DNA from: Delphinus delphis
Lineage: Eukaryota; Chordata; Mammalia; Artiodactyla; Delphinidae
Direction: 5' to 3'
Assembly: GCF_949987515.2 (NCBI RefSeq)
Contig: NC_082694.2
Coordinates: 60,820,080 to 60,884,079 of the forward strand
Length of the DNA: 64,000 bases
In this document: piece by piece, positions 39,987 to 54,023 of the stretch
Position numbering within the stretch: the stretch's first letter is position 1
Layout: every line of letters begins with the position of its first letter
Made by a program: the position numbers and the translations under genes
The notes under the pieces: generated by a model
Told to the model about the DNA's origin: nothing
Databases searched by the model: none
The model's input: only the letters and a program-made list of their open reading frames with translations

Positions 39987-40209
39987 AATTGAAAAGAAAC
40001 GCCTGTTTCTTTTTTTCCAAACTTGTAAGTACTTTTTCAAAAATGCCAATTTAACTCCTTATTTGTTTACACATATATTTCACTTAAATTCAAACTGGCT
40101 TGTCATTCTGAAGATCAGCAGTTACTTAAAGTTAAAAGTGTTGAGGATTTAGGGTATTTCAATAGGACTTCAGGTTAAATAATTGCTAAGGACTCTTCCA
40201 TAACTACTG

Positions 40210-40350
40210 TTCTGAGATCTATGACCTCCTCCAGTTGGATGTATGGTCTCATACTCGTGACTAAACTAAATGACACTTCGGTTCCTGAAAATAATGATAC
40301 AGCTACAGATCCTTATCTGAAACCCTTGGGCCAGGTATGTTGTGGTACTC
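40210..40350 (+). repeat. Unassigned ancient repeat, DNA-transposon-like
   Basis: The phrase aatgatacagctacagatcc followed by TTATCTGAAACCCTTGGGCC recurs widely in mammalian genomes. I do not recall the family name with certainty. Confidence 0.45.
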
Positions 40351-40869
40351 AGAGATTATTGGATTTTAGAAAGGCAAGGCAGTATAAATCCCATCTATTT
40401 GTAATGTTCTCAGTAGGGTTTGGGGGCAACACTCTATCATAAAACATTTCTGCAGTGAAATGTATAAATCGACAACAGAGTACGATTAAGACTCTAAATA
40501 GCTCATGTCAGTTCAGGTCTAGATGCGGGGCTACACACCCACCAAAAACAAAACAAATGAAAACAAAGTAAACCTCAGTTTTCAGTGCTTTTGCATTTTG
40601 GAATTGTAGACCAGAAGCACTGTTTATTGAGGGCCAGTGGTGTGGGAGACCCTGCTGGATGCTTTTTGTCTGATTTACTCCTCACAACAACCTGTGAATC
40701 AGGTGTTTTCATTTCTGTTTTCGGGTCATGAATCAAAGGTTCAAAGAGGTGACTCGCCCAGATCTATGTGGCTTTAAAGCATAGCCCTCTCCACAACACT
40801 AAGCGGTGATGTGAAGACAGCACCTTTGCTCAGATCTGAGCCCTCCCAGCCACCAGCATTGCTCACCCA

Positions 40870-41575
40870 AACCACTGCGGCAGCCCCGACTTGGTCTCCT
40901 GACTTATACTCATTCTCCACTCATCTTTTCTACACCCACCCCTCATACTCTGTTCTTTACATAACATTAGAGTGACCATTAAAAACATAAATCCAACCAC
41001 ATCACCCCTCTGCTGAGAACCCTCCAATAGCTTCCCACTGCAATTAGAATAACTTCCACAATCCACACCTTGGCCTTCAAGGTCTCTGTGCTGTGGCACC
41101 TGCCTACCTCTCAGACTCATTTCCCATCGTTTCCCCTTGTTCACTGTGCAGCAATCTCCTTGACCTTTTTGTCATCCCTCCAAAAGCTGTGCTGGTGCCT
41201 GCCTCCAGGCATCCTCTGCCTGAGATGGTCTTCCCCCATATCTAAGTATGGTGGACTTTCTCATCATCCAGACTTGATTTAAATATTGCCTCCTAAGAGG
41301 GGTCTTCCCTGACCACTGTATCAAAACCACCTCCCTCGTTTCTCTGCCCCCACCTATTAACACTCTTCTATCTCATAGCCCTATTTCATTTCATTGTAGC
41401 ACTTCCAGCCAACTGTTATCCCCTCCTGTTACTTGTTTCTGGACTTGGTCGTCATCTTTCTTTCTTCAGTGGAATGCAGGTAGGGGCTTGATTTGTCTTG
41501 TACACATCTGTATACCCCGCATCAGAACAGTGCCTGACACTTACTAAGCATTTACCGAATGAATGAAGAAAGGAT
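40870..41575 (+). repeat. L2 LINE 3' relic
   Basis: A longer L2 3' portion: TCACCCCTCTGCTGAGAACC, CTTCAAGGTCTCTGTGCTGT, TCTTCCCTGACCACTG and a terminal GTGCCTGACACTTACTAAGC part, all in consensus order. Confidence 0.8.
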
Positions 41576-41689
41576 GCAAAGAAAACAGCAGATGAAGAAA
41601 AGGGAGACGGTGAGGAGGTTTAAAGTGGAGTACTTAATTTTAATGAATCATTCTGTCATTTACCTATATACTGTCCAAGTGTTCATCAT

Positions 41690-44040
41690 TTACCACTTGT
41701 CACGGGGTGCCAGTTATACAAAGATGAGTAAGACATAGAACTAGCTCCCCAGAGAGCTCACTAACTGGTTTAAAAAGCAGTCTCGACTATGATGGGAGCT
41801 GAGCAAGGTGGGTGGCAGGCCCGTGGAGGGGTACTAGCTGCTCTCTCAGCATCAAAGAAGGATGTATTGATCCTCACAGAGGAGTGGGAATTTCCTGGTA
41901 GATAGAGGATGCAGCTATTACATTCCAAACAGAGAGAAAAGCATGTTACAAGTCATGGAGGTAAGGGAGATCTGCAGATATTTTGGTATTCATTTATTCA
42001 CTATTAAGCACCTGTTATAAGCCTGTCCCCTCTTATAGCTCATGGTCTCTTTCGGAAGACAGTCGGTTAAATTAGCAATTGTAATAAAGGAGACAAGGGC
42101 TATGATAGAGCATCAAACCAGGACCTCTTCTAGGGTGTCTGGGAAGTAACATTTGAGCTAAGATCTATAGGAAGCAGGAGTTAACCAGGCAAAGCAGCAT
42201 CACGGGTAGACTCCAGAGCACTTCAGGAGGGAGCGTGTTGGACAGAAGCAGTTGGGAGCCAGGAAAGAGTCAGTGGGGGAGGCATTCTTTTGAGAACTAT
42301 CTCTGTGTAGGTGGAATTTAAAGCCACAAGCCTCAAGGGGATCATCAGGGGAATGAGTGTAAGTAGAGCAGAGAGATCTGAGACCTGGACCTTGACACAC
42401 TATAATATTTGAAAGAAAGGATGAGGAGGAGGAACAAGGAAAGGAGACAGAGAAGGAATATCTTGTGAGGAAGGAGAGAAACCAGGAGAGGGTGGTGTCT
42501 TGGGTGTCCAAGCAAAGGAATAAGGAGGGAGAAAGGAATGAGCAGCCGTGTCACATGCTGGTTATGTGTCAAGTAGACAGGGGCTGAGAACTGACTACTG
42601 ACTACTAATTTTAGAGATGGAGAAGCCATCGGTAACCTTGACAAGAACAATTTTGGTGGTTTGTGGGGGCTGCATGATTGAATTGATGTTTTGAAAAGAC
42701 TATGATGTGACTCCTTTAAAAATGGAAAATAGCAGCTGTTGGTGAGGATGTGGAGAAATTGGAACCCTTGTGCGCTGCTGGTGGAAATACAAAATGGTGC
42801 AGCCACTGTGGAAAATAATTTGGCAATTCCTCATAAAGTTAAACATAAAATTACCATCTGATTCAGCAATTGCACTTGTAGGTATATACTCAAAAGATTT
42901 GAAAGTAGGGATTTGAACAGATATTTGTACAACAATGTTCATATCAGTATTGCACACAATAGCCAAAAGGTTGGAATAACTCAAGTGTTCATCAACAGAT
43001 GACTGGATAAACAAAGTGTGGGATATTCATACAGTGGAATATTATTCAGCCTTAAAAAGGAAGGAAATTCTGATACGTGCTACAACATGAATGAACCTTG
43101 AAGACATTAGCTAAGTGAAATAACCAGACACAAAAGGACAAATATTGTATGATGCCACTTATATGAGGTACTTAGAATAGGCAAATTCATAGGCATAGAA
43201 AATAGAATGGTGGTTACCAGGGGCTGAGGGGGAAGGGAAATGTTTATTGTTTAATGGGTATAGACTTTCTGTTTGGGGAGATGTAAAGAGTTTTGGAGAT
43301 GGATTGCAGTGGTGGCCTTACAACATTGTGAAAATGCTTTTTGCCCATGAATTGAACACGTAAAAAGGGTAAAAAGGGTAAACTTCATGTTATGTATATT
43401 TTACGACAATGAAAAAAAAGTTTAAAAAAATCATGATGGCTGCAGTGTAGAGAAGGAATTGCAGCGGCTGTGAGGAATTGGTTCTGACGTTCTTGTAGCA
43501 GTCCAGGAGTGAGATGGTGATGGCTTGAACCAGGATGGTGGCTATAGACGTCATTGAGAAGTAGAAGGATTTGGAGGACAGGACTTAGGTATAGATCAGA
43601 AGGTAGGGAAAGGACATGTCAAGAATGCCTCCCAGGTTCACGGCTTTCAGACATGGATGCACAGTGGAGTCATTTTCTGAGAAAGGAAACTCCGAACCAG
43701 CTTGAGGGAAGATTAAAAATGCAATTTTGGATCTTTTGAGTTTAAAAGTCATTCAAGTTGTCCAAGTGGAGAGGTTGGATAGAGAGATCTGAAACTCAGT
43801 AAGAGGTTCATAAATTATGTATAAACTTTAGAGTTAATGACAAATAGATGATCTTTGAAATCATGGTCATGAGAGAAATTACCTTGAGGAGAAAGTATAG
43901 AGTGAAGAGAATAGCGTCTTTGGACCAAGCCTTGGGGAAACTCCAGCATTTAAAGGCTGTGAAGATTAAGGAGTGTTAGAAAGAGTGACCATGGAAGAAG
44001 GAAAATCAGAAGAGCTTTCTAATAAGAAACGAGAGATCAA
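41690..44040 (+). repeat. Old unnamed interspersed repeat, split by an L1 insertion
   Basis: The left part (to about 42,700) has gtaacatttgagctaagatc and agcaggagttaaccaggcaa. The right part (from about 43,433) resumes with GGCTGCAGTGTAGAGAAGGA, GCAGTCCAGGAGTGAGATGG and GCCTCCCAGGTTCACGG. These phrases belong, in this order, to one common mammalian repeat whose family I do not name with certainty. Relatives appear near 1,990 and 54,680. Confidence 0.6.
42703..43430 (+). mobile_element. L1 3' fragment (ORF2 end and 3' UTR) nested in an older repeat
   Basis: The wording GGTGAGGATGTGGAGAAATTGG, GGTGCAGCCACTGTGGA, ATACAGTGGAATATTATTCAGC and GGTTACCAGGGGCTGAGGG is the end of an L1M element. It ends in an A-rich tail at about 43,430. 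The words TATGATG (about 42,700) and CATGATG (about 43,432) flank it as a possible target-site duplication. Confidence 0.88.
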
Positions 44041-44059
44041 CAGGGTCCGCTTTCTGCCT

Positions 44060-44970
44060 ATGGATTTACCTATTCTGGATGTTCCACATAAATGGAATCA
44101 TACGCTATGTGACCTTTTATGTCTGACTCCTTTCATTTAGCATGTTTTTGACATGTAGCTCTGTTGTAGCGTGTTTCAATACTTTATTCTTTTTATGGCT
44201 GCATAAGATCCCATGTGTGGATATAGAGCACTTTGTTTACCCTTCATCAGTTGATAGATATTTGATTTGTTTCCACTTCTGGGTTATTGTGAATAGTGCT
44301 GCTATGAATATTCCTGCATAAGTATTTCAAAACCTGTTTTTCAATTCTTTGGGTATACACCAAAGTGGTGAAATTGATGGGTCATATGGTAATTCTAAGT
44401 TTAACTTTTTGAGGAACCACCAAATTCTTTTCCACAGAGGCTGCACTACTTTACATTCCCATCAGCAATATATGAGGTTTCCAATTTCTCTATACCCTCA
44501 CCAGCACATTTATTTTCTGTATTATTATTATTATTATTACCAGCCTAGTGGGTGTGAAGTAGTATCTAGTTGTGGTTTTGATTTGCATTTGTCTAATAAG
44601 TAATGATATTGAACATCTTTTCATGTGCTTGTTGGCCATTTGTATATCTTCTTTGGAGAAATGTCTGTTCAAGTCCTTTGCCTATTTTTAATTTTTTAAC
44701 TCTTTTTGTTGTTGAGCTGTAAAAGTTCTTTATATATTCTGGATCCTAGGTCTTTATCAAATATATTATTTATAAAAATTCCTTTCTGTAGATTGTCTTT
44801 TCATTTTCTTCATAGTGTCCTCTGATATATAAACATTTTTAATTTTGATGAGGCCCAATTTATCTATGTATTCTTTTGTTGCTGTGCTTTTGCTGTCATA
44901 TCTCAGATTCCATTGCCAAATCTAAGGTTGTGAAGATTCACCCTTATGTTTCCTTCTAAAGTTTTATAGC
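44060..44970 (-). mobile_element. L1 3' fragment, reverse orientation
   Basis: The minus strand carries [20 protein letters not shown] (44672 downwards), typical of the L1 ORF2 C-terminal region. The plus strand shows the reverse L1 3' UTR phrase GGATTTACCTATTCTGGATG. An (ATT)n run lies at 44,520-44,540. Confidence 0.88.
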
Positions 44971-45592
44971 TTTGGCTCTTATATTTAGATTCTATATTTT
45001 TTAGATTTTGTTTGTAATTTAAATCATTGCTACTGTCTTGCTCCAGTGAGAACCATAAACAGGGGCATGATTTGCCTGCCAAGTAAATTGTCCTAAAACT
45101 GACTTCTGACAATTTCAAAGGGGGGATTTTTGGGGATTTCATAGGAGGATCAATGTCCATACAGCTAAATCCTTCATGATTTCATAAACTTTATATATAC
45201 TCTCAACCTTTTTCTTCTCAACATAAATAATTATAATTCTACTCTTGCAGGCTTTTAACTTCTCAAGCAGGTGGACAGACTTGCACTTGACACTCAGTGG
45301 AAGCAGAAAGAAAAGTTACAGAGAAGGACCTCCAGCCTTTTTTTGGCCAGTTGAGTTTTGAAAGTAGAAAATCGTGGAGAAATTAGCTTGATTGTGTAGT
45401 CCTTGAGAGAGAAAGAAAGATTTTGTAATAAGTTTTCTCTGGGTTTATGTGGGACTGAGATGAGTTGTATAAAGGAGAGTCATCTTATCCTGTTTTGTCT
45501 CTTAAACTAGACTGGGATAATTATATAAAGTATGTTCTGAGTGTATCACCTCTTTCAAACATCTCTCTTATTGTAGGTTACTGTAGGAAAAA

Positions 45593-48500
45593 ATGGCCAG
45601 TGGTCGTTCACCATGTTTCTATATAGAAGAACTTAATAAGTACCAACAAAGGAACACTGCAGTACTTAAGTATTGTGAACTATCTAAGACAGGACCTCCA
45701 CATAACTTAAGGTAAGTTGCTATAAAAAAGGGTATATCCCTAGAAAATATGAACTGGGAGAATGGCAGCTCTGGCACAATTTTGAAGTCAATTCTTTAGC
45801 TTGAGAGCAAAGTTGCCAGAGAGTACTGTCTTCTTGATGTAAAGTGGTAACTTCAGAGGACTCCAGAGAAAAAAGAGGGTTTAAGCCTTTCCATGCTTCA
45901 AGATGATATGCTATTTTGCTGTTTGGGGGTGACTGCTTGAATTTTATGTGGAACATAGGTTAAAATTTTCGAAGGTAGTCATAGGAAGCAGTGGTGATCA
46001 GAACACTTGTTGTTAGATAATGCATGAATTTTATGATATTTTGTGAATTTTTCTTTGAAATTAGGTTTACCTATCAAGTTACAATAGATGGCAGAGAATT
46101 TCCAAAGGCTGAAGGTAGATCAAAGAAGGAAGCCAAAAATGCTGCAGCCAAATTAGCTTTTGAAATAATTAGTAAAGAACAGAAGGTGAGTAATTACCTT
46201 TTTTTCCTAGTGAAAGGGAACTCAGAAATATCTATGGTATTTTTCTCTGTGAGGAAATACTTATATGCAGAATAAAGAAATTTACAACTTCTTTTGCTTT
46301 CAAAGTTTCGTTCAGTCTTTTTCCTGGCCCCATTTCTGTAGAACCCTGAATGAGAGGTACACCTATGGAAGAGTGGGAAAAATGGGACAATACTATTTAG
46401 AGTGCCAGCAGCAGTGACATACTCTAAGGAAACAGTGAGAAATGAACTAACAGGTTCTGGAAGGAGCTCCTCCACCTAATTGAGGGAATGCAGTGAAAAA
46501 GGACAGAGATAGAAGTGACCATGAGGAGAATGATCTATATGGAGGGCAGATGATGAAGAACCAACATATGTATAATTGGTATCCCTGAAGATTAGAACAG
46601 AGTAACTAGTACAGAAAAAGCTGTCTGAAGAGACTTCAGTAGAAAGCATTTCTGAAATAAAGAAAGACCTGGCTTCAGATTAAAACAACTCAGCAACTAA
46701 ACAGATACAGAAAAATACAGAACCACCAAGAACAACATCAGCCCTTGTGAAAGTACTGAGCTCCAGGGGTCAAGAAAGAAACCTATGAGCATCTAGGCAG
46801 AAAAAATTATATAAAATGTAAAAATGAAAAAAAAATATCATGCTGTTCACAGCACCATTAAAAACTAGGAGACATTGGAGCAGCAGCTGTAAAATGAGAC
46901 AAGAAGTCATTTTACATGTGGGACAAAAGTGGATCATTCTCAGATTTTGAAAATCTTGAAAAATTTTAGTATTCAAGATATTTTCTTGAAAAATCTTACT
47001 TGAAGGGACTTCCCTGGCGGTCCAGTGGTTAAGACTCCGTGCTTCCACAGCAGGGGGCACAGGCTCAATCCCTGGCCTGAGAACTAACATCCCTCATGCC
47101 ATGCGCTGCAGCCAAAAAGAAAAGAAAAAAAAATTTTTTTTTCTTTAATTAAAAAAAAAAATCTAAGTTAAAGATGTCACCCTTCTAATCAAAATTGAGA
47201 AAAGTAAATCAGGCAAAAACCACAAACTTATAAATTGTTAAAGAGCCAGAAAACCAAGTCAAGAAGTTAGAAAAGGGGGCTTCCCTGGTGGCGCAGTGGT
47301 TGAGAGTCCGCCTGCCGATGCAGGGGACACGGGTTTGTGCCCTGGTCTGGGAAGATCCCACATGCCGCGGAGTGGCTGGGCCCGTGAGCCATGGCCGCTG
47401 AGCCTGCCCGTCCGGAGCCTGTGCTCTGCAACGGGAGAGGCCACGACAGTGAGAGGCCAGCGTACCGCCAAAAAAAAAAAAAAAAAAAAAAGAAGTTAGA
47501 AAAGGAACAGTAGAATACCTTTCCCCACAAAAAAGCAGAAGAAAGACAGTGATAACAATAAGGGCAGAAATTAATGTGAAAAAAACCAAAGAAATAATAA
47601 AGAAGATAAGTAGAATCAAAAGTTCTTTGACAAAGTTAACAAAGTAGAAAAACTTTGGACAAGATTTTGTCAGATTAAGAATTTTAAAAGGGACAGATAA
47701 CAATGGAAGGAGTAATGCTATTATGTTCATGTTTCCTATGAAGTTATGATCCAGGATATAGCTTTACTTTGATATTTGTTGTCTTGTTCTTTGAGATTTA
47801 CAAAGGGCACAGCAAACCAGAAAATGTTATAGAGTTTTACCGGATAAACAAGAAAATTGACTATTTTGTTTTTCTTTATGAAACTATAAAAGGGAAATGG
47901 CTGATTTCTTTTCTCCTGTTAAAATTTATCCTTGTGGGTTTTTTCTGGCAGAGGAAGACATATACTTATACTTTTATTAAAGTATTATAGTAGGGAAATC
48001 CATAAACTCGAAGTGGTCTTTCAAATTATTCATTTAGTAATTTTATTAGACAAAAAATAGTAATTTTATTAGACAAAATAAATTTTGGTTATCATCTATA
48101 TTAAACAAAACATTTCTTTCTTTTAGGCCGCTAGTCCTTCATCACTGCAGACAGGAGATCCTTCAGAAGTACCACCCATTGAGAATTACATAGGCCGTGT
48201 TAATACGATTGCCCAGAAGAAAAACCTATCTGTAATTTATGAAGAATGTGAATCGAAGGACAGTGGGCCCGATAAGTGAGATGTCGTGCTTTTCCTTCTG
48301 TTTCATTGTATCTAAGCAACAGAACAGGCTTATTTTCATGTCTCATTTTCTGGAAATATCTGTCCTTTTTCGTATGTTCTGCAGAAAAGGTTTTATATGA
48401 CTTACAAGCAATGGGACATCTTTGTAATTAAAATATTGAAATGCTTAATTGGTGAAGACTTGGGACCCATATCCCATAATTGATCAAATCTGAGGAATCC

Positions 48501-51500
48501 TTTATTTCTGAGGTATATCTGGATGGTTTAGTCTGTAGGAAGCCTAAGAGTGGGGTGCCCCTGCTGCAGGGTGGGGTGCCCCTGCTGCAGGGTTGTGAAA
48601 ATCTTCCCATCCCTGAGGTCACAGTGGCAGTCACTGTGTGAAAACATCTCTGCCACACGTGTGGAATGACTCTCTTTCCACCCTTGTCAGAGTAGAGCTG
48701 TTTGTCCAGGTGTTTGCCCTTCAGATTTGATTAACTGATGTCACTCTCTAAACAAATACCATGTATTAGAAGGAATGGGCTTTCACCCTGGACTGTGCGG
48801 AGACCAGGATTTGAGGGATGTGATGAGGGGGACAGATGAGAGCGTCAGTCAGAGATATTGAGAATGTCACCAGTGAGCTAAGACTTTGGACGTGAGGAAG
48901 AAGAATCGATTTGAACTGGGAAAAGCAGAAAGCAAATGAGCACGAGGGAGATTGTTTCTCAGCTACAACCAACCAGTTAAATGAGGGAGAAGGAAAAAAT
49001 ATCTAAATGGCAAATAGTCCAAACAACCACTTTAGGATACTGTCCTCGGAATTGACTCAGCTATGGATGCTTTACTTTTCACCCTGATGGATTTTAGGCC
49101 AGAACTAGGAAGAGAAAAATGTGATAGGATTCATTGGAGTGAAATATTCAAAAGTGAATTCTGTGAGTCAATCTCAATAAATTAAGAGGCTATTTTATTT
49201 TCCCGTAGCTCACCTGTTTGGTTTCTTTGAATTAAGGGCTTTAACATTCGATCGCTGAAAGAGAGAATTCTATTTAGGTAGTGCTGGAGAAAAATAGGAG
49301 CCCTAGAAATGATCCAGTCACTCAGCCCAGCTCCCTAACTTTCCCTTCAGAGCCTAGCGGGGAAGACTCACCCTGGTAGGGTGTGTTTCCCTCTGTGACA
49401 AATCATACTGGAATAATTCTGTAGCACTGCATGGTAACTCCACGATAAGTTCTTATATAATTGTCCAAGGATCCTTGCCTAACCACAGGCATCCTTACAG
49501 CTCATATGAGGAGGGGGTGACTTCAGCATGGGGCTTTTGCACTGTGAGGATTTTCTTAGGTGTTTGTGCACATGAGCAGGGGGCAGAAAAGGCTAAAGTT
49601 AGAGCTGAAGTTAGGGATGCTTTGCCCATCTCCTACAAAAACACTCTAACCTTATTATTTCTCCTGTAGAAGCCCCACTTCCTCTACTGGCTTTTTCTTT
49701 CCAGTTGAACATCTCTGAAAAATTCATTGGATCTGTCTTCCTTCTCTGCCTCCATGTCTTTTGACTTTTGGGGAATTTTAAAAAATCACCACTTGGTACC
49801 TTAATGCCAGATGTTTCAATGAAGCAACAAAGAGCAGTTGCCTGGAAAATGCAAGCTGAGATGTTAGCCAATCCTGGTTATTCTGGCAAACTGGTCAGCC
49901 ATCTCACTGAAGGTTTAAATTAAAGAAGAAATGAACTATGAAGCCACCTATTAAATTAGTGTTATATTATGCCTTTGTTAATGTGTGTTTTTTTTTCTGA
50001 ATCATGAGTTAGATTTACTGTTTTTTGGTATTTGGGTTAATACTGTTTATCATTTCTCCTAGATTTCATTATAAATGCAAAATTGGACAGAATGAATATG
50101 GTATTGGTATAGGTTCCACTAAACAGGAGGCAAAACAATTGGCTGCTAAACTGGCTTATGAAAAGATACAGTCAGAAAATTTAATGGTATGTACTGCCTT
50201 TGGATTTAATTTTTATATTTTAAAATTCTTTCTGAAGTTGATTTGAGGTTAGATGATGTTTAGATGATGCCAAGACAGCCAATCACATAGCAAAAGGATT
50301 CCTCCATTCTGTGTCCCCAAAATGAGCCATGAACCATGGGACCACGAGGCCCCAGAGGGATCACGGTTCTGTTGACAACTCAGGGTTGTTTTTTTAAATC
50401 CAGATCAAACATCCATAAAAAATGTATTAACCCCATAATTCTTTATGGCTGTGAGTTTGGTAAATGTGGGGAAATAAATGTGGTAGTTGGTTGCCAGAGA
50501 CTGAGTCACTATGGAGAGGTAATTTAGTTGCACTTAAATCTTTCAGAAAGCTGACGCGTCCTCTCGTTGTTTCAATACTGTGTGTGGTGATGTCCAAAGC
50601 AACTCTTCAGCGACAAACACATCGTAAGTGTGGAGAAACGGTTGTGTTATTTAGCAGATTCAAATTGTAGCCTGAAAGAGCAAATATTTATGAAAATGTT
50701 TAATGTTTAAGGAGAAGTTAGAAAAAGCAATTACTGATCAACAAAAAATAGGCAAAATTCATAAACTAATAGTTGTCCCCTTTTCTTCTAGTGCTTCTGA
50801 ATCACCATCTGAAAATGACTTCTCAACAAGTGAAACGGAAAGCAATGATAACAGTGACGCAGTAGACAAGTCTTTCCAATCTCCAGAGGTATAGTATTAA
50901 TCTCTATGCTTCCTAGTTAATCTTATTTTCCTTTGTGTTTCTCCATTTAAAAATGACCTCCAGTACCCAACCATAATTTTTCTATTTTTTTCTCATGTGT
51001 TCTTACTAAATCAAAATATTTTGCAGCCTTTTCACTCTCTCCTTTCTTTATTAACTCCCATTCTTCACATGCAAAATTCTTCTATTCTTCACTCCCATCT
51101 TTCTCCCCCTACTCACCTTTGTATTTTCATATATTTTCTATGATCTGGCTTCAGCTTTTCTATCAATTGGATAGTACTTAAAAGTTTTATGAATAGAGTT
51201 CTGCTTCTGTTTTAAAAAACTAGAACTAAACTTAAAAACTAAACTTAAAAATCAGATAGTTTTTGTGGTGATGATTAGTGTTTATCAAAGTTATCCTATT
51301 TATAAAGAACTACAAGCAAATCAATAAGAAAAAGATAAGCAACTCAGTAAAAAAATGTACAAAAGAGCTGAACAGACAGTTCAGAGAAGCAATACCCAAA
51401 TGGGCAACAGACAAAGTATGAAAAGATGCTTTACTTCATAATAATCAGGAAAATGCAAATCAAAACAACAGTTAGATACCATTTTAAACCCATCCATTTG

Positions 51501-53991
51501 AGTCTGGTTATACTAAGTGTTAGCACAGCTCTGTTGCTGTTATAACCATTATATGCTGCTGGTGGATGTATAAATTGGTACAGCCCTCTTAGAGAGCAAT
51601 TTGGCAACATGTGGTAGACTTGAGGGTGTGCCAGCTGTACCACCAAACAGTTCTGTTCCTAGGTACATCTTCTAGAGAAACATGGGTATGTGTGCATATA
51701 GAAACATGTATAAGCATGTTCTTTGCAAAATTGTTTGTAATAGAAGATACTGGAAACAATATTGTCCATGAACAGAATGTCTGAATTTATCATAATGTAG
51801 TCACTGTGCAAAACTGAGGCTGGCAGGTGATATGAGCTCAAGAAATCTTAGTCTGGTGTTCGCAGTCTGTGTCAGTATATATTAAAATTGGTAAAAAACC
51901 ACAAAACCTAACAGAATGAAAGTGAATATGAGCGAAGAAGAGCTATATGATATTAATTTTTGAGAGATATATCAAAGACTCCTTTTTTGGCTAAATGTTA
52001 AAATTAAATTATTAATTTGTCCTAAAAATGACAATATTTTAAACTAGATCTCTGGGCCACACTTGTGTCTTTACTAGCAGTGTGAGTGATTGTGATGCAC
52101 ACCTTCTTGCTAAGATCTGCTGGCCAGAGGATCACCTAGGAGGCCATATTCTATACCTGGAAAATCAGTGCTTCTGCAGAACATGCCCTACAATTTGGCT
52201 TTTTTGACCTTCCTGCCATATCTGTCTGGTTGCTAAAATCGGTGAGAACTTTGATATAGCCAAGTGCAGTGAAAGCAGGGCTTAGTGAGAGCATACAAAT
52301 TGATGAGGTTGTTAATCTAAGGACAAAGAAATGTGATCAAAGAACCATCTAGATATACAGGAGAAAGGATGGCAAGAAAAAGCAAGATACTTAATTTAAT
52401 CATCCGAAACTATTGATATTCTCCATTTTCTTTTATTATAGAACAGTTCCAGAAATAATCCCAGAAAGGTGAAGAGGTGAGTATCATTATGCATTGAACA
52501 TGTTTTGAAATGTAGTTTTATTTCAGACTTAGTTTATTAGCCTTATTTATTAAGTCTTCAGTATTTGTAGGGTACTATATGCCCTTATTTGAGTGGAGTT
52601 TCAGAGTAGAAAGCATAATTAAGGCTCACTGAAATCTTGAAATCTACAAACAATACTTTTAAATACGTGGAGAACTCTTTGAACATACACACACACTACA
52701 CTGTAGACATAAAGGCCTATGGGGCTATTGGTCGAGTAATTGATTAAGGGCATTATTTTGGACGAGGCTGACACAGGAAATGGGTTTGCAGAGATGTTTT
52801 CACGAGAAGTGCATAATGGGAATTCCCTGGCGGTCCAGTGGTTAAGACTCTGTGCTTTCACTACGGGAGCCTAGGTTCAATCCCTGGTGGGGGAACTAAG
52901 ATCCCACAGGTGTGTGGCACGGCCAAAACACGCACGCACACACACACACACACGCACGCACACACACACAATAGAGAAGTGCATTATTTTGCAGATAAGC
53001 AGGTAGAGTAGAAATGGTATCATAACTTGGGGAAGAAAAAAAAGACCAAATGTTATGTAAATTATGGTGACTTGGTTTCTTGAACTGAAAAGAAAAGCAA
53101 GGACGTCAGTATAGTCAGCAGTGAGAGTGAGATGGCAGCAGGAGCCATTATAAGGCACCAGTACATTCCAAACAGTAGGCGATGTTTGCAGAGAGATGAT
53201 GCCTGATGCGGGTATTTGAATGAAGATGGGAGAGGTCTGTGTGTGAGATGATCAGGCTGTCAGTCGTGGTTCTAGTGTCAGGGAGGAGGAAGGAGGAGCG
53301 TTTGTGAGACAGACTGTAAAGGAAGAGTAGGCATGACTTGAGGGAACTGAGTTACAGAACTGGTTGAAGAAGATGCAAAGGAAAAAAGATACAAAGATTG
53401 TTCCTTGTGGATGAGATGCTGACAAGAGTCATGGCACTGATGCTGTTAAGGGAGTTGAAGACTTGACGGCTTAGGGGAGAGATAGCAGTTTGTATTTGTT
53501 TAGTTTTAGGTGGTATTTGAACTTCCAGTTGTAGGAGGCTTACCACCAGCAAGGAATAAAGGTCAAAGGAAACACAACCAGGATGAGAGTCCAAAGAGAT
53601 ATATTTCCTGAGGTTTTGAGTCTAGAGGGAGAAAAAGAGAGGCCAGCGGCATGCTGACAATGAATGTGTTAAGGCCAAAAGAGGAACCAAGAAAGGAGTG
53701 AAAAATAGAGGACAGAGAACCATATTGTTTCTAAAGAAAAAGGTTAGTATCTGCTACCTCATTATTCTAATAGTTGACTCAAAATATAAAAAGCCGGGGC
53801 TTCCTTGGTGGCGCAGTGGTTGAGAGTCCGCCTGCCAATGCAGGGGACACAGGTTCGTGCCCCGGTCCGGGAGGATCCCACATGCCACAGAGCGGCTGGG
53901 CGCGTGAGCCATGGCCGCTGAGCCTGCGCGTCCGGAGCCTGTGCTCCGCAACAGGAGAGGCCACAACAGTGAGAGGCCCGCGTACTGCAAA

Positions 53992-54023
<32 letters not shown>

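Larger units (their letters stand above)
38473..45576 (+). other. EIF2AK2 first intron (within 5' UTR)
   Basis: This runs from the exon 1 donor to the acceptor before the start exon. It is filled with L2, L1, SINE and an unnamed old repeat, all listed separately. A strong acceptor (TTCTACTCTTGCAG, ending at 45250) could start an optional 5' UTR exon, but no paired donor stands out. Positions 39,310-39,770 and 40,350-40,630 hold nothing I can name. Confidence 0.65.

Noticed and set aside
48550..48591. Possible CRISPR-like repeat
   Set aside because: There are only two adjacent copies with no spacer. It is a tandem duplication in a mammalian intron.
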